This document shows, piece by piece, positions 35,019 through 43,388 of a stretch of DNA of 64,000 nucleotides. Each line of letters starts with the position of its first letter. Within the stretch, counting starts at the first letter, position 1. A program made the translations under genes and the position numbers. The notes under the pieces are model-generated. The model ran no database searches and had not been told where the DNA came from. It saw only the letters and a list, made by a program, of their open reading frames with translations. This DNA comes from Parabacteroides acidifaciens (GTDB lineage Bacteria; Bacteroidota; Bacteroidia; Bacteroidales; Tannerellaceae), in contig NZ_QREV01000002.1 of NCBI RefSeq assembly GCF_003363715.1, positions 124,001 through 188,000 of the forward strand, written 5' to 3'.

Positions 35019-36140
35019 ATGAAGAGAAGAACGCATTTAATTACTTGTCTTTTGATGGGGCTTGTTTTGGTTTCGTGTATACGGGACGAAGCCCCGAATG
35101 CCGAAGCTGATATATTAACTTGTATAGTTCCTGCCGATATACTGAAAAGGGATCCGGTCATCGAGAATAATAAAGTGACGCTGATGGTAAGGGCTGATAT
35201 CGATCTGAAGCATCAGGCTCCGGAGTTTACCTTGACTCCCGGCGCAACGATTTCTCCGACTAGCGGTACGGAACGCGATTTTACGACTCCGCAATATTAT
35301 ACGGTGACATCGGAAGATGGAAACTGGAAGAAAAAGTATCAGGTATCATATCAGATTGCAGGTATCAGTACCGAATATCATTTTGAGGAAGTGCGTAAAG
35401 TCGAGACTGATAGGTATGTATATGATGTTTTCTACGATACGAATAAGACGACAGGTGATGTGATAGACTGGGCGAGCGGTAATTCCGGTTTTGCCATAAC
35501 AGGTGTCGGGACGGAAGATCCTGCAAGCTTCCCCACTTCCTCGTTGGAAGACGGAAAGGAAGGTAAAGGCGTGCGGTTGGAAACAAAATCAACCGGTGAT
35601 TTTGGTACAAGGTTTGGTATGCCGATTGCTGCCGGTAACCTTTTTATGGGGACTTTTGATATGCTGAGTGCTTTAACAAATGCCTTGAAAGCAACCCGTC
35701 TCGGCATGCCGTTCGAGCATGTTCCGACTTACCTGAAAGGATATTATAAGTATAAAGCAGGGGAAACATTTGAAGAAAAAGGCAAGCCCGTACCAGACAA
35801 GAAGGATACTTGGGATGTCTACGCTATCTTCTACGAAGTAACCGATAAAGTCCGTTATCTTGACGGAACCATTGTCGAGGACAATTATACGCACCCGAAC
35901 CTGGTGTCTGTCGCTTTGTTGGACGATAAAGACCGGAAAGAAACGGACGAGTGGACGGAGTTTTATATTCCTTTTGTGATGAAATCCGGAAAGACAATCG
36001 ATCGTGAGAAGCTGAAAGCCGGTGGCTATAACGTCTCCATCGTCTTCTCTTCCAGTAGAGAAGGCAATTATTTCCGGGGTGCCCCCGGAAGCACTTTGCT
36101 GATTGATGAAGTGGAATTGATTTATGCTGCCGACAATTAA
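35019..36140 (+). CDS. PCMD-domain lipoprotein (putative carbohydrate-related)
   Basis: A 373-residue lipoprotein, lipobox VLVSC. An N-terminal Ig-like repeat region (TLTPGATISPTSGTERDFTTPQYYTVTSEDG) is followed by a PCMD domain (YVYDVFYDTNKTTGDVIDWASGNSGFAI... GAPGSTLLIDEVELIY). PCMD domains are common in Bacteroidetes surface lipoproteins near glycan genes and have a jelly-roll, carbohydrate-binding-like fold; no activity is established. The next gene starts 1 nt past the stop, so this lipoprotein and an outer-membrane barrel form one operon and may act as a pair. Confidence 0.8.
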   Translation: MKRRTHLITCLLMGLVLVSCIRDEAPNAEADILTCIVPADILKRDPVIENNKVTLMVRADIDLKHQAPEFTLTPGATISPTSGTERDFTTPQYYTVTSEDGNWKKKYQVSYQIAGISTEYHFEEVRKVETDRYVYDVFYDTNKTTGDVIDWASGNSGFAITGVGTEDPASFPTSSLEDGKEGKGVRLETKSTGDFGTRFGMPIAAGNLFMGTFDMLSALTNALKATRLGMPFEHVPTYLKGYYKYKAGETFEEKGKPVPDKKDTWDVYAIFYEVTDKVRYLDGTIVEDNYTHPNLVSVALLDDKDRKETDEWTEFYIPFVMKSGKTIDREKLKAGGYNVSIVFSSSREGNYFRGAPGSTLLIDEVELIYAADN

Positions 36141-36141
36141 A

Positions 36142-36945
36142 ATGAAGAACAAAATGAAGAAGAATATCATATCTATCTATATATGTGTGCTGACCTTGTC
36201 GTTGGCGGCACTTCCTGCTTTCGGGCAGATGGACCGGAATCAGGGAATTATCAAATCGGCCCTGCTTGGCCTGGAGTATGAAATAAAAGCCGGGTTTAAT
36301 ATCGGCGGTACGGCGCCACTGCCATTGCCGGTTGAAATCCGTGAGATAACAGGCTATAATCCGACTCTCGCCGTGGCGATAGAAGGAAATGTGACCAAAT
36401 GGTTCGATGCCGAAAGGCAATGGGGCATGCGGATTGGTATCCGCCTCGATAATAAAGGAATGAATACCGATGCACGGGTTAAGAATTACGGAATGGAGAT
36501 TATCGGTGATGGAGGCGAGATTGTAAAGGGGAACTGGACGGGATATGTAAAGACAAAGGTGAAGAATTCTTACCTCTCTTTCCCTGTTTTGGCGACTCAC
36601 CAGTTCAATCCTCGTTTCAGCATGAGCCTCGGCCCGTATTTTGCTTATATGCTGGAAGGGGATTTCTCGGGAAATGTCTATGACGGTTATCTGCGTGAGG
36701 GAGATCCGACAGGGAGCAAGGTCGTTTTTGAAGACGGCAAGAGCGCGTCGTACGATTTCTCGAAAAACCTCCGCCGTTTCCAGTGGGGAGCGCAGTTGGG
36801 GGCTGAATGGCGTGCTTTCAAGCACTTGAACGTCTGTGCAGACCTGACTTGGGGGCTGAACGATATCTTCCGGAAAGATTTCGAAACGATTACGTTTGCC
36901 ATGTATCCGATTTACCTGAATGTAGGCTTTGGATACGCCTTTTAA
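36142..36945 (+). CDS. outer-membrane beta-barrel protein (PorT-like)
   Basis: A 267-residue protein. Start 36142 (MKNKMKKNIIS..) or 36154; both lead into a signal peptide ending AALPAFGQ. A barrel with amphipathic strands follows (YEIKAGFNIGGTAPLP, FSMSLGPYFAYMLEGDF, WGAQLGAEWRAFKHL), and the chain ends in the aromatic strand YLNVGFGYAF. It is directly downstream of the PCMD lipoprotein, which may be its surface partner. No ligand can be named. Confidence 0.78.
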   Translation: MKNKMKKNIISIYICVLTLSLAALPAFGQMDRNQGIIKSALLGLEYEIKAGFNIGGTAPLPLPVEIREITGYNPTLAVAIEGNVTKWFDAERQWGMRIGIRLDNKGMNTDARVKNYGMEIIGDGGEIVKGNWTGYVKTKVKNSYLSFPVLATHQFNPRFSMSLGPYFAYMLEGDFSGNVYDGYLREGDPTGSKVVFEDGKSASYDFSKNLRRFQWGAQLGAEWRAFKHLNVCADLTWGLNDIFRKDFETITFAMYPIYLNVGFGYAF

Positions 36946-37067
36946 GGCACATATTTTATACTCATTGTTGTGGCTTTCCTGATTCATCATTATGAAATGG
37001 GAGAGCCATAATTATATTATTAAAAGACATCTTTTTCGTAACAGTTCATTATTCCGATTTTAATTAA

Positions 37068-37075
37068 TATATTTG
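37068..37075 (+). promoter_or_regulatory. -7 box of the second Gfo/Idh/MocA gene
   Basis: TATATTTG, 41 nt before the ATG; no clear -33. Confidence 0.5.
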
Positions 37076-37116
37076 CCTTTGATTTAATTTTTTAGTCCAA
37101 TATATTTTGAATTACC

Positions 37117-38469
37117 ATGAAAGAAAACACTAAGAAAGGGGTAACCCGTCGAGAGTTCCTCGGCCTTTCCGCTCTTGGATTGGCAAGTTTGACTATCCTG
37201 CCCAGTTGGGCTGTTAATGGTGTACGTATCGCACCGAGTGATCGTGTCGTTTTAGGATTTGTCGGATTAGGGCAGCAAGGTTTGTCCGACTTCCGGAGTT
37301 TCTCTACTTGTCCGGGTGTACAGGTGGCGGCATGTTGTGATGTAGACTCGTTGAAGCGGGAACGTTTCAAACGTCGTGCCGAAGCTTGGCAGAAATCGCT
37401 GAATGTGGCTCCCCGTTGCGATATGTATGAGTTCTATGAAGACTTGTTGGATCGTAAGGATATCGATGTTATCGAAGTTGCGACTCCCGACCATTGGCAT
37501 GCCTTGGTTGCTATCCATGCCTGCCAGAGCGGCAAGGATGTCTATTGCCAGAAACCGTTGGCCTATACGATTACGGAAGGTTTGGCCGTGGCCCGTGCCG
37601 TACGCGATAATAACCGCGTGTTCCAGATCGGTAGCCAGCAGCGTTCGAGCAAGGAATTTCAGGATGCGATCGCATTGGTCCGCGCCGGCAAGATCGGCCA
37701 TATCGAAAAGATATATGCCCGTGTCGGTGAGCCTCCCAAACCACTGGACCTGCCGGAAATGGATGTTCCCGGTAATCTGAACTTCAACCAGTGGATGGGA
37801 CCGTTGAACGATCCGAAGATACATTATCATCCCGATCTTTGTCCTCCTATCACGCTCGAACCCGAACAGAATGAACAGCTGTGGGGCGCATGGCGCTGGT
37901 ATCAGGAAACCGGAAACGGATATACGGCAGACTGGGGTGCGCATATGTTCGACATTGCACAGGCGGCTATCGGTATGGATGGTTCCGGTCCGGTAGAGTT
38001 TATTCCGGCCGGATATAAAGGAACGAAATATGCAACCATGAAATATGCGAACGGCATCGTGATGACCGAACAGCCTTATCGTGAAGACAATCCGAATGCA
38101 CAGGGAATACAGTTTGTCGGCGACAAGGGCTGGTTGAAAGTGGCTCGTGGCTATATCGAATGCTCGGATCCTTCTTTGTTGCCGAAGAAAGAACAGAAAG
38201 TCGGTAAAGGCGAATATGAAGTAAGTTCTCCGCATATGCAGAACTTTATCGATTGCGTTCGTTCACGCGAGAACCCGATTGCTCCGGTTGAGGTCGGTTG
38301 CAGTACGAATACGCTTTGCTGCTTGCAGAATATCGCCCGCGAATTGGGCCGTCCGGTTCATTGGAATCCGGCAACCCTGAGCTTTGAAGGTGATAAGGAA
38401 GCGCAGGCGCACCGCTTATACTGGTACGAATATCGGAATCCGTATAAATTGCCGTATTGCCATAAATAA
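37117..38469 (+). CDS. Gfo/Idh/MocA family oxidoreductase with Tat-type signal
   Basis: A 450-residue protein, signal GVTRREFLGLSALGLASL. The Rossmann motif is LGFVGLGQQGLSDF. ATPDHWHALVAIHACQSGKDVYCQKPLAYT carries the family Lys-Pro (here QKP rather than EKP). The C-terminal substrate domain ends YWYEYRNPYKLPY. It is predicted to act in the periplasm on a sugar or glycoside. The sulfatase gene follows in the same direction after a hairpin and its own promoter box, so a shared glycan substrate is possible but not shown. Confidence 0.87.
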   Translation: MKENTKKGVTRREFLGLSALGLASLTILPSWAVNGVRIAPSDRVVLGFVGLGQQGLSDFRSFSTCPGVQVAACCDVDSLKRERFKRRAEAWQKSLNVAPRCDMYEFYEDLLDRKDIDVIEVATPDHWHALVAIHACQSGKDVYCQKPLAYTITEGLAVARAVRDNNRVFQIGSQQRSSKEFQDAIALVRAGKIGHIEKIYARVGEPPKPLDLPEMDVPGNLNFNQWMGPLNDPKIHYHPDLCPPITLEPEQNEQLWGAWRWYQETGNGYTADWGAHMFDIAQAAIGMDGSGPVEFIPAGYKGTKYATMKYANGIVMTEQPYREDNPNAQGIQFVGDKGWLKVARGYIECSDPSLLPKKEQKVGKGEYEVSSPHMQNFIDCVRSRENPIAPVEVGCSTNTLCCLQNIARELGRPVHWNPATLSFEGDKEAQAHRLYWYEYRNPYKLPYCHK

Positions 38470-38488
38470 GGAAAATAGAAAGTATTTA

Positions 38489-38535
38489 CCGGACGCAGAT
38501 GACGCAGACGAGCGCTGTCTGCGTCCGGTTTATTT
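38489..38535 (+). terminator. hairpin after the second Gfo/Idh/MocA gene
   Basis: CCGGACGCAGA (38489-38499) and TCTGCGTCCGG (38518-38528) are perfectly complementary, followed by TTTATTTG. The inner GACGCAGA unit is repeated, so it may also be a dispersed palindrome. Confidence 0.7.
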
Positions 38536-38602
38536 GTTTACAGATGCACCCTCTTTTTTATATTTTTCCACCTGCGATAGTGATAATTCCGCCAGCTCTG
38601 TT

Positions 38603-38610
38603 TAAATTTG
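38603..38610 (+). promoter_or_regulatory. -7 box of the sulfatase gene
   Basis: TAAATTTG, 30 nt before the ATG. Confidence 0.5.
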
Positions 38611-38639
38611 CAAAATCCAGACAAAAAACATAATGTATC

Positions 38640-40214
38640 ATGAAAACTAATCAACTATTTCTTTTGACGGGATTGGCAGCAGTTGCTCTTCCTGCCTGTG
38701 TCCAAAAAGACAAAAAGGAGGTGCCGGAGAAACCTATGAACATTCTCTACATCATGTGTGATGATCATTCTTATCAGACAATCAGCGCCTACGACCATCG
38801 TTTTATTGAAACGCCGAATATAGACCGGATTGCGAACGAGGGTGTACGGTTTACGAACAGTTTTGTCGCCAACTCGTTGAGCGGTCCCAGCCGTGCCTGC
38901 CTGTTGACAGGTAAACACAGCCATAAAAACGGTTTTACCGATAATACGAAACGTTTTGACGGCAGCCAGCAAACCTTTCCGAAACTCTTGCAGCAGGCCG
39001 GTTACCAGACTGCCATCGTCGGAAAATGGCATCTTACATCCGATCCGACAGGGTTCGACTATTGGAACATCCTGACCGGACAAGGTGATTATTATAATCC
39101 CTATTTTATTGACAACGGGGAGAAGAAACAGATAGAAGGCTATGCAACGAACATTACGACCGACCTGGCTTTGGATTGGTTGGATACCAAACGTGACAAA
39201 GACAAACCGTTCTGCCTCCTGCTGCATCACAAAGCTCCCCACCGTACCTGGATGCCGGATACTTGCGATCTGGACTTGTATGACGATATTGTCTATCCGA
39301 TTCCGGAAACGTTCTATGACAAATACGAAGGCCGTATCGCCGCTTCCGAACAGGAAATGAATATTATCAAAGATATGGACCTTGTCTATGACCTGAAAAT
39401 GGCGGATAAGGAAAACGAGATCCATACGACAACCGGATTGGAAGCTAACGGCCGTGCGCTGTATAACCGGATGACTCCGGCACAGAAAGCAGCCTGGGAC
39501 AAACATTACGACCCGATCATAAAGAAGTTCAAAGAGCAGAAACTCACAGGCAAAGCATTGGCCGAATGGAAATACCAGCAGTATATGCATGATTACCTGC
39601 GTGTGATCCATTCCGTAGACCGTAATGTGGGCCGCGTATTGGACTATATGGAGAAAAACGGTTTGTTGGAGAACACGATTATCGTTTATACCTCCGACCA
39701 GGGTTTCTATATGGGCGAACACGGTTGGTTCGACAAGCGTTTCATGTATGAAGAGTCTTTCCGTACCCCGATGCTGGTACGTTTCCCGGGTGGAGTGAAA
39801 GGTGATATTCCGGAAATGGTTCAAAACATCGACCATGCCGCCACTTTCCTGCAACTGGCTGGTGCTCCCGTTCCCGAAGACATCCAGGGCGATTCTTATC
39901 TGCCGTTATTGAAAGGGGAAAAACCGAAAGACTGGCGTACTTCCCTGTATTATCATTATTATGAATATCCGGCGGAACATGCCGTGAAACGCCATTACGG
40001 TGTCCGTACCGACCGCTATAAACTAATGCATTTCTATAATGACATCGACGTGTGGGAACTGTACGATCTGCAAAACGATCCCCAGGAAATGCACAACATC
40101 TATAACGAGCCCGGTAACGAATCCCTGATCGACAGCCTCAAAACAGAACTCCATAAATTGCAAAAACAATATGACGACCCGATCGAGTCGGAGTTGGCAA
40201 ATGCAAAGAAGTAA
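38640..40214 (+). CDS. Ser-type (anSME-matured) sulfatase lipoprotein
   Basis: A 524-residue S1-family arylsulfatase fold. Lipobox LPAC (Cys20) anchors it. Metal-site Asp pair lies in IMCDDHSY, and the maturation motif Ser81-Gly-Pro-Ser-Arg is followed by ACLLTGK. The modified residue is Ser rather than Cys, so formylglycine must come from an anaerobic radical-SAM maturase (anSME), not found in this window. Other active-site pieces are GKWHL, the KAPH motif and TSDQGFYMGEHGW. It removes sulfate from a glycan such as mucin or glycosaminoglycan. The substrate is not readable from the sequence. Confidence 0.92.
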   Translation: MKTNQLFLLTGLAAVALPACVQKDKKEVPEKPMNILYIMCDDHSYQTISAYDHRFIETPNIDRIANEGVRFTNSFVANSLSGPSRACLLTGKHSHKNGFTDNTKRFDGSQQTFPKLLQQAGYQTAIVGKWHLTSDPTGFDYWNILTGQGDYYNPYFIDNGEKKQIEGYATNITTDLALDWLDTKRDKDKPFCLLLHHKAPHRTWMPDTCDLDLYDDIVYPIPETFYDKYEGRIAASEQEMNIIKDMDLVYDLKMADKENEIHTTTGLEANGRALYNRMTPAQKAAWDKHYDPIIKKFKEQKLTGKALAEWKYQQYMHDYLRVIHSVDRNVGRVLDYMEKNGLLENTIIVYTSDQGFYMGEHGWFDKRFMYEESFRTPMLVRFPGGVKGDIPEMVQNIDHAATFLQLAGAPVPEDIQGDSYLPLLKGEKPKDWRTSLYYHYYEYPAEHAVKRHYGVRTDRYKLMHFYNDIDVWELYDLQNDPQEMHNIYNEPGNESLIDSLKTELHKLQKQYDDPIESELANAKK

Positions 40215-40227
40215 GATGGATAGAAAT

Positions 40228-40259
40228 AAAAAAGGCATTCAGAAATGAATGCCTTTTTT
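40228..40259 (+). terminator. terminator of the sulfatase gene
   Basis: AAAAAAGGCATTC and GAATGCCTTTTTT form a 13-bp stem with U run. On the other strand it follows the tRNA and may end its transcript too. Confidence 0.9.
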
Positions 40260-40279
40260 ATTGAATAGTAGTGAATTTG

Positions 40280-40353
40280 TGGAGCATATCGGACTCGAAC
40301 CGATCACCTTCAGACTGCCAGTCTGACGCTCTAGCCAGATGAGCTAATGCCCC
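40280..40353 (-). tRNA. tRNA-Ala (GGC anticodon)
   Basis: Read on the minus strand: acceptor stem GGGGCAT/ATGCTCC with the G3-U70 pair that is the alanine identity element. The D arm is GCTC..GAGC, the anticodon stem TCAGA/TCTGA has loop CTGGCAG (anticodon GGC), and the T loop is GTTCGAGTC. Length 74 nt with discriminator A. The 3' CCA is not encoded (genomic CAA follows), so it is added by tRNA nucleotidyltransferase. Confidence 0.96.
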
Positions 40354-40403
40354 GTAGCGTTTATTTTCGAGTGCAAATATAGGGCTTTTCCTGATATTAG
40401 CAC

Positions 40404-40411
40404 TATCTTTG
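40404..40411 (+). promoter_or_regulatory. -7 box of the DUF4286-ruvC operon
   Basis: TATCTTTG, 25 nt before the first ATG. Confidence 0.55.
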
Positions 40412-40436
40412 TCTTAGAATTTTTATCAAAAATAAG

Positions 40437-40751
40437 ATGATAGTCTACAATACAACGTTCCATATAGAAAAAGATATTCAGGAGGAAGGCCTGGATTATC
40501 TGAAGAAACAGTATATGCCGAAAGCGATAGCAAGTGGCTTTCTGCAACATCCGTGCCTGCGGCGGGTGATGCATACGGAGGCGGAAGAGGGAGTGAGCTT
40601 CTCTGTGCAGTTTCATGTGAAGAATGTCGATACGCTGAATTTCTGGTTGCAGAATGAGGGAGGCCGTCTTCATAAGGAATTGGTTGCCCGTTTTGGCCAT
40701 AAGATAGCCGGTTTTAGTACTTTACTGGAAGAGATAGACTGGGAGAAATGA
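40437..40751 (+). CDS. DUF4286 family protein
   Basis: A 104-residue cytoplasmic protein ([30 protein letters not shown]...), a small ferredoxin-like alpha/beta protein conserved in Bacteroidetes and matching what is called DUF4286. It overlaps ruvC by four bases (ATGA), so the two are translationally coupled. This pairing suggests a link to recombination or merely shared expression; no function is known. Confidence 0.75.
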   Translation: MIVYNTTFHIEKDIQEEGLDYLKKQYMPKAIASGFLQHPCLRRVMHTEAEEGVSFSVQFHVKNVDTLNFWLQNEGGRLHKELVARFGHKIAGFSTLLEEIDWEK

Positions 40752-41305
40752 CAAAAGACCGTATTATATTAGGGATCGACCCGGGAACGATTGTGATGGG
40801 ATACGGAGTCCTGAAGATTGAAGGTAATAAGCCTAAGCTGGAAGCAATGGGGGTCTTGCAATTGAATAAATATGAGGACCATTACTTGCGATTGCGTAAG
40901 ATTTTCGAACGCGTATTGGGACTTATCGACCAGTATCATCCGGACGAACTGGCTATCGAAGCCCCGTTCTTCGGCAAAAACGTACAGAGTATGTTGAAGT
41001 TAGGACGTGCCCAAGGAGTTGCGATGGCGGCCGCCCTTGAACGGGATATCCCGATCTTCGAGTATGCCCCTTTGAAGATTAAGATGTCCATTACCGGAAA
41101 CGGAAATGCGGCAAAGGAACAGGTTGCCGGAATGCTACAGCGTTTCCTGCATATCCCGGAAGAATCCATGTTGCCGCAGCTGGATGCAACAGACGGCCTG
41201 GCGGCAGCCGTGTGCCACTATTTTCAGACCAATAATCCCGTGCAGGAGAAGAAGTACACGGGATGGAAAGACTTTATCGCCAAGAACCCGGGCAAAGTGC
41301 GCTAA
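40748..41305 (+). CDS. ruvC: crossover junction endodeoxyribonuclease RuvC
   Basis: A 185-residue enzyme. Catalytic acidic residues sit in LGIDPGT (first Asp), [11 protein letters not shown] (Glu) and the C-terminal [14 protein letters not shown] (Asp pair). It resolves Holliday junctions with RuvAB. The length is slightly above the usual 170-175, with a short extra tail ([19 protein letters not shown]). It is second in the operon with the DUF4286 gene. Confidence 0.95.
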   Translation: MTKDRIILGIDPGTIVMGYGVLKIEGNKPKLEAMGVLQLNKYEDHYLRLRKIFERVLGLIDQYHPDELAIEAPFFGKNVQSMLKLGRAQGVAMAAALERDIPIFEYAPLKIKMSITGNGNAAKEQVAGMLQRFLHIPEESMLPQLDATDGLAAAVCHYFQTNNPVQEKKYTGWKDFIAKNPGKVR

Positions 41306-41311
41306 GACCGG

Positions 41312-42076
41312 TCAGAAGCCGAAACCTCCGTGGTCGTCCTGCTCCGTTTCTTTTTCATGACCTTTGATCAACAGGTAGGTATCGCCGGATTGAAGAATGT
41401 CCGATGCTTCGACTTTATTTTTTAACTTCCCGACCTCTTTCCCGTCTGTCACTTCTATGAGTGCCCGATAACCTTTGGCAGGCTTGTCGGCGATGTACCA
41501 GATGCCCGAATAAGAGATGTCTTTCACCAAATTGGCGAGAGACATACTTACACCGGATATGGAGATCGGACCGCGCAGCAGTTTCAACTTTCCGGAGTAG
41601 GGAGTCGACAGGCCAAGTGCTTCCGGTATCCGGGGATTCTCTTTACTATCCAAAGGTACGTACAGGCGGATCAGCTCGTCGACCTTGCTTTTTGCATCTT
41701 CGGAACCCGAAGGAAACACGACGGACACGTATTTGTTCCCGGCTACCGCTTGCAGTTGATAGGGAGCTAAGCAGTCGATGCAGCCCAATGTGTCCGCCCG
41801 GCTGCATTTGAAGATATGCAGCGAATAAATTCCGAAAGCATCTTCAGCTGTCGGCATATCGTAAATGTCGATTGTATATTCGTTTCCTTCATAGACGACA
41901 TCCCGTGTGACCAGTTTGCTAACCCCGTATTCGAGGAACTGGTCTGCGCCCCCGTTCATAAAACCATACAGGCCTGTGCCGGTAAATACCCGTTCGCGTT
42001 TGACCTCAGGAGCTTGCCCGAAGAGCGTAACCTGGACAAACAGGGTGAACAGGAGTCCTATCAGATATTTGTTCAT
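41312..42076 (-). CDS. DUF6599-like exported protein
   Basis: A 254-residue protein with signal peptide (LLFTLFVQVTLFGQ). The start of the mature part, GTGLYGFMNGGADQFLEYGVSKLVTRDVVYEG, matches the pattern I associate with DUF6599, followed by AFGIYSLHIFKC and a CxxC (LGCIDC). A C-terminal stretch is HEKETEQDDHGGFGF. Its ATG overlaps the stop of the DUF362 gene by 4 nt, so the two form one unit. No function is known; it is probably periplasmic. Confidence 0.65.
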   Translation of the reverse strand: MNKYLIGLLFTLFVQVTLFGQAPEVKRERVFTGTGLYGFMNGGADQFLEYGVSKLVTRDVVYEGNEYTIDIYDMPTAEDAFGIYSLHIFKCSRADTLGCIDCLAPYQLQAVAGNKYVSVVFPSGSEDAKSKVDELIRLYVPLDSKENPRIPEALGLSTPYSGKLKLLRGPISISGVSMSLANLVKDISYSGIWYIADKPAKGYRALIEVTDGKEVGKLKNKVEASDILQSGDTYLLIKGHEKETEQDDHGGFGF

Positions 42077-43239
42077 GCTTGCAGATTTATTTCCTTGAGT
42101 TCTATTTTGTCTTTATCTGCAACGCCCAGTTTCAGTTCCTGCGCTGTCTCCATGAAAGCGCGCGAGCCTGCCTTTTCGCCGTCCTGTATGCCTTCCTCGA
42201 TTCGTTTGGCGAGGACGATGTCGTAGCAGATACGGTCTGTTGCAACCGGATCGGTTCCTACGACAAGCGTATTGTAGTGGCAGATAAACTGAGGGTTGGC
42301 TGACGGACCTCCGTCGAAACATCCGGTCAAGCCGTCGGCAATGTTCAGCACGACCTTATCGCGCAAGGGTGGGAAAGCACACGCACAGGCACAGGTGTCG
42401 TGCCACATCGGTCCGTGGAGCCTCGCCGTGTTCGTAATCGAACCGAAAGCAAGGTTCTTCATGCAAACCGTGATTGTGGAACCCGCGTTCTTGATGACCG
42501 GGACATTGATGATTTTGGTGACCATCTCCGTACATATCTTAGTGAAGTAAGAATGCTTTCCTCCGTTTATCATATAAGGCATCGTGTAGGCGTCATATTC
42601 GCCTTCGAGGTCTACGAAAAACGACTGCGATTTGTCGATCCGGCTTTCCCCGTAAAACTTACCGTCCTTGTCGATATAGCTGCCGTCTGCGTCCTGATAT
42701 TCCGTGCCGATAATCTTGATGCCGGGATAATTTTCTTCCGTGAAGCCGGATTCTTTCAGGTCTTCTTCGCGTCTGTCCCAGATGATTAGATTCTTTCGGG
42801 GAATGCCCGCTTCTTCCAATTGTTTGATGATAGATCGGGTAACGGCATGCGAGGTGGAAAGGAGTTTTCCGGCGATCGGGTTTACCTTCAGACCGATGAT
42901 ATCCTGCGGGCCGACCATTTCGAGCCATGCTTTGCGCAGGTCTGCCTGACCGGTCAGGTTCAGCATAGAGGTTTTCAACATCTCATAGGCAACCGTTTCC
43001 GAAGGCTGTCCGTCTACGATGCAACCCGGATGGCTGGTCTTGACTACCTTACCCGGATATTTGCCCGGCATGGAATGGGCTGTCCGGGGGATGGCGGTTG
43101 CTTCGTTTATATTTGTTGCCGGTTTTTGTTTCTCCTGATCCTGCAGGGGAACCGCTTTGGCAATAGGGGAAAGGGCGGCTGTCATACCTCCCAGCGCGAT
43201 GGAACGGAAAAAGTTTCTTCTTTGCATGGCTTTATTCAA
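42073..43239 (-). CDS. DUF362 family protein with Tat-type signal
   Basis: A 388-residue protein (start MNKAMQRRNFF or four codons in). RRNFFRSIALGG is a twin-arginine-like signal. The body (GPQDIIGLKVNPIAGKLLSTSHAVTRSIIKQLEEAG, IINVPVIKNAGSTITVCMKNLAFG) fits DUF362, a fold often joined to ferredoxin domains in other bacteria. Here CACACAF and CFDGG supply cysteines but there is no CxxCxxCxxxC cluster. It is coupled to the DUF6599-like gene. A redox or metal-related envelope role is possible but unproven. Confidence 0.72.
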   Translation of the reverse strand: MNKAMQRRNFFRSIALGGMTAALSPIAKAVPLQDQEKQKPATNINEATAIPRTAHSMPGKYPGKVVKTSHPGCIVDGQPSETVAYEMLKTSMLNLTGQADLRKAWLEMVGPQDIIGLKVNPIAGKLLSTSHAVTRSIIKQLEEAGIPRKNLIIWDRREEDLKESGFTEENYPGIKIIGTEYQDADGSYIDKDGKFYGESRIDKSQSFFVDLEGEYDAYTMPYMINGGKHSYFTKICTEMVTKIINVPVIKNAGSTITVCMKNLAFGSITNTARLHGPMWHDTCACACAFPPLRDKVVLNIADGLTGCFDGGPSANPQFICHYNTLVVGTDPVATDRICYDIVLAKRIEEGIQDGEKAGSRAFMETAQELKLGVADKDKIELKEINLQA

Positions 43240-43311
43240 TTAAAGTTAATGTTCGTAGTGTTATCCCGGATAGCACCCGTGACAAATGTACGGATTAATG
43301 ACGGGAAAACA

Positions 43312-43342
43312 AAAAAGGATGCATGTAATATACACGCATCCT
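43312..43342 (-). terminator. terminator of gdhA
   Basis: On the minus strand AAGGATGC and GCATCCTT enclose a 13-nt loop, followed by TTTTTT. Confidence 0.8.
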
Positions 43343-43388
43343 TCCTTTCATAGACACATTCTCTACGTATATTGAATACACATTGATT

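Noticed and set aside
35824-36990. Long minus-strand open frame (388 codons) opposite the PCMD and barrel genes
   Set aside because: Protein composition is unnatural and both plus-strand genes have signal peptides, family motifs and promoters.
37267-38235. Minus-strand open frame opposite the second Gfo/Idh/MocA gene
   Set aside because: Antisense shadow; the plus-strand protein is a clear family member.
38655-39854. Long minus-strand open frame (399 codons) opposite the sulfatase
   Set aside because: Shadow of the sulfatase gene; no domain, start context or promoter.
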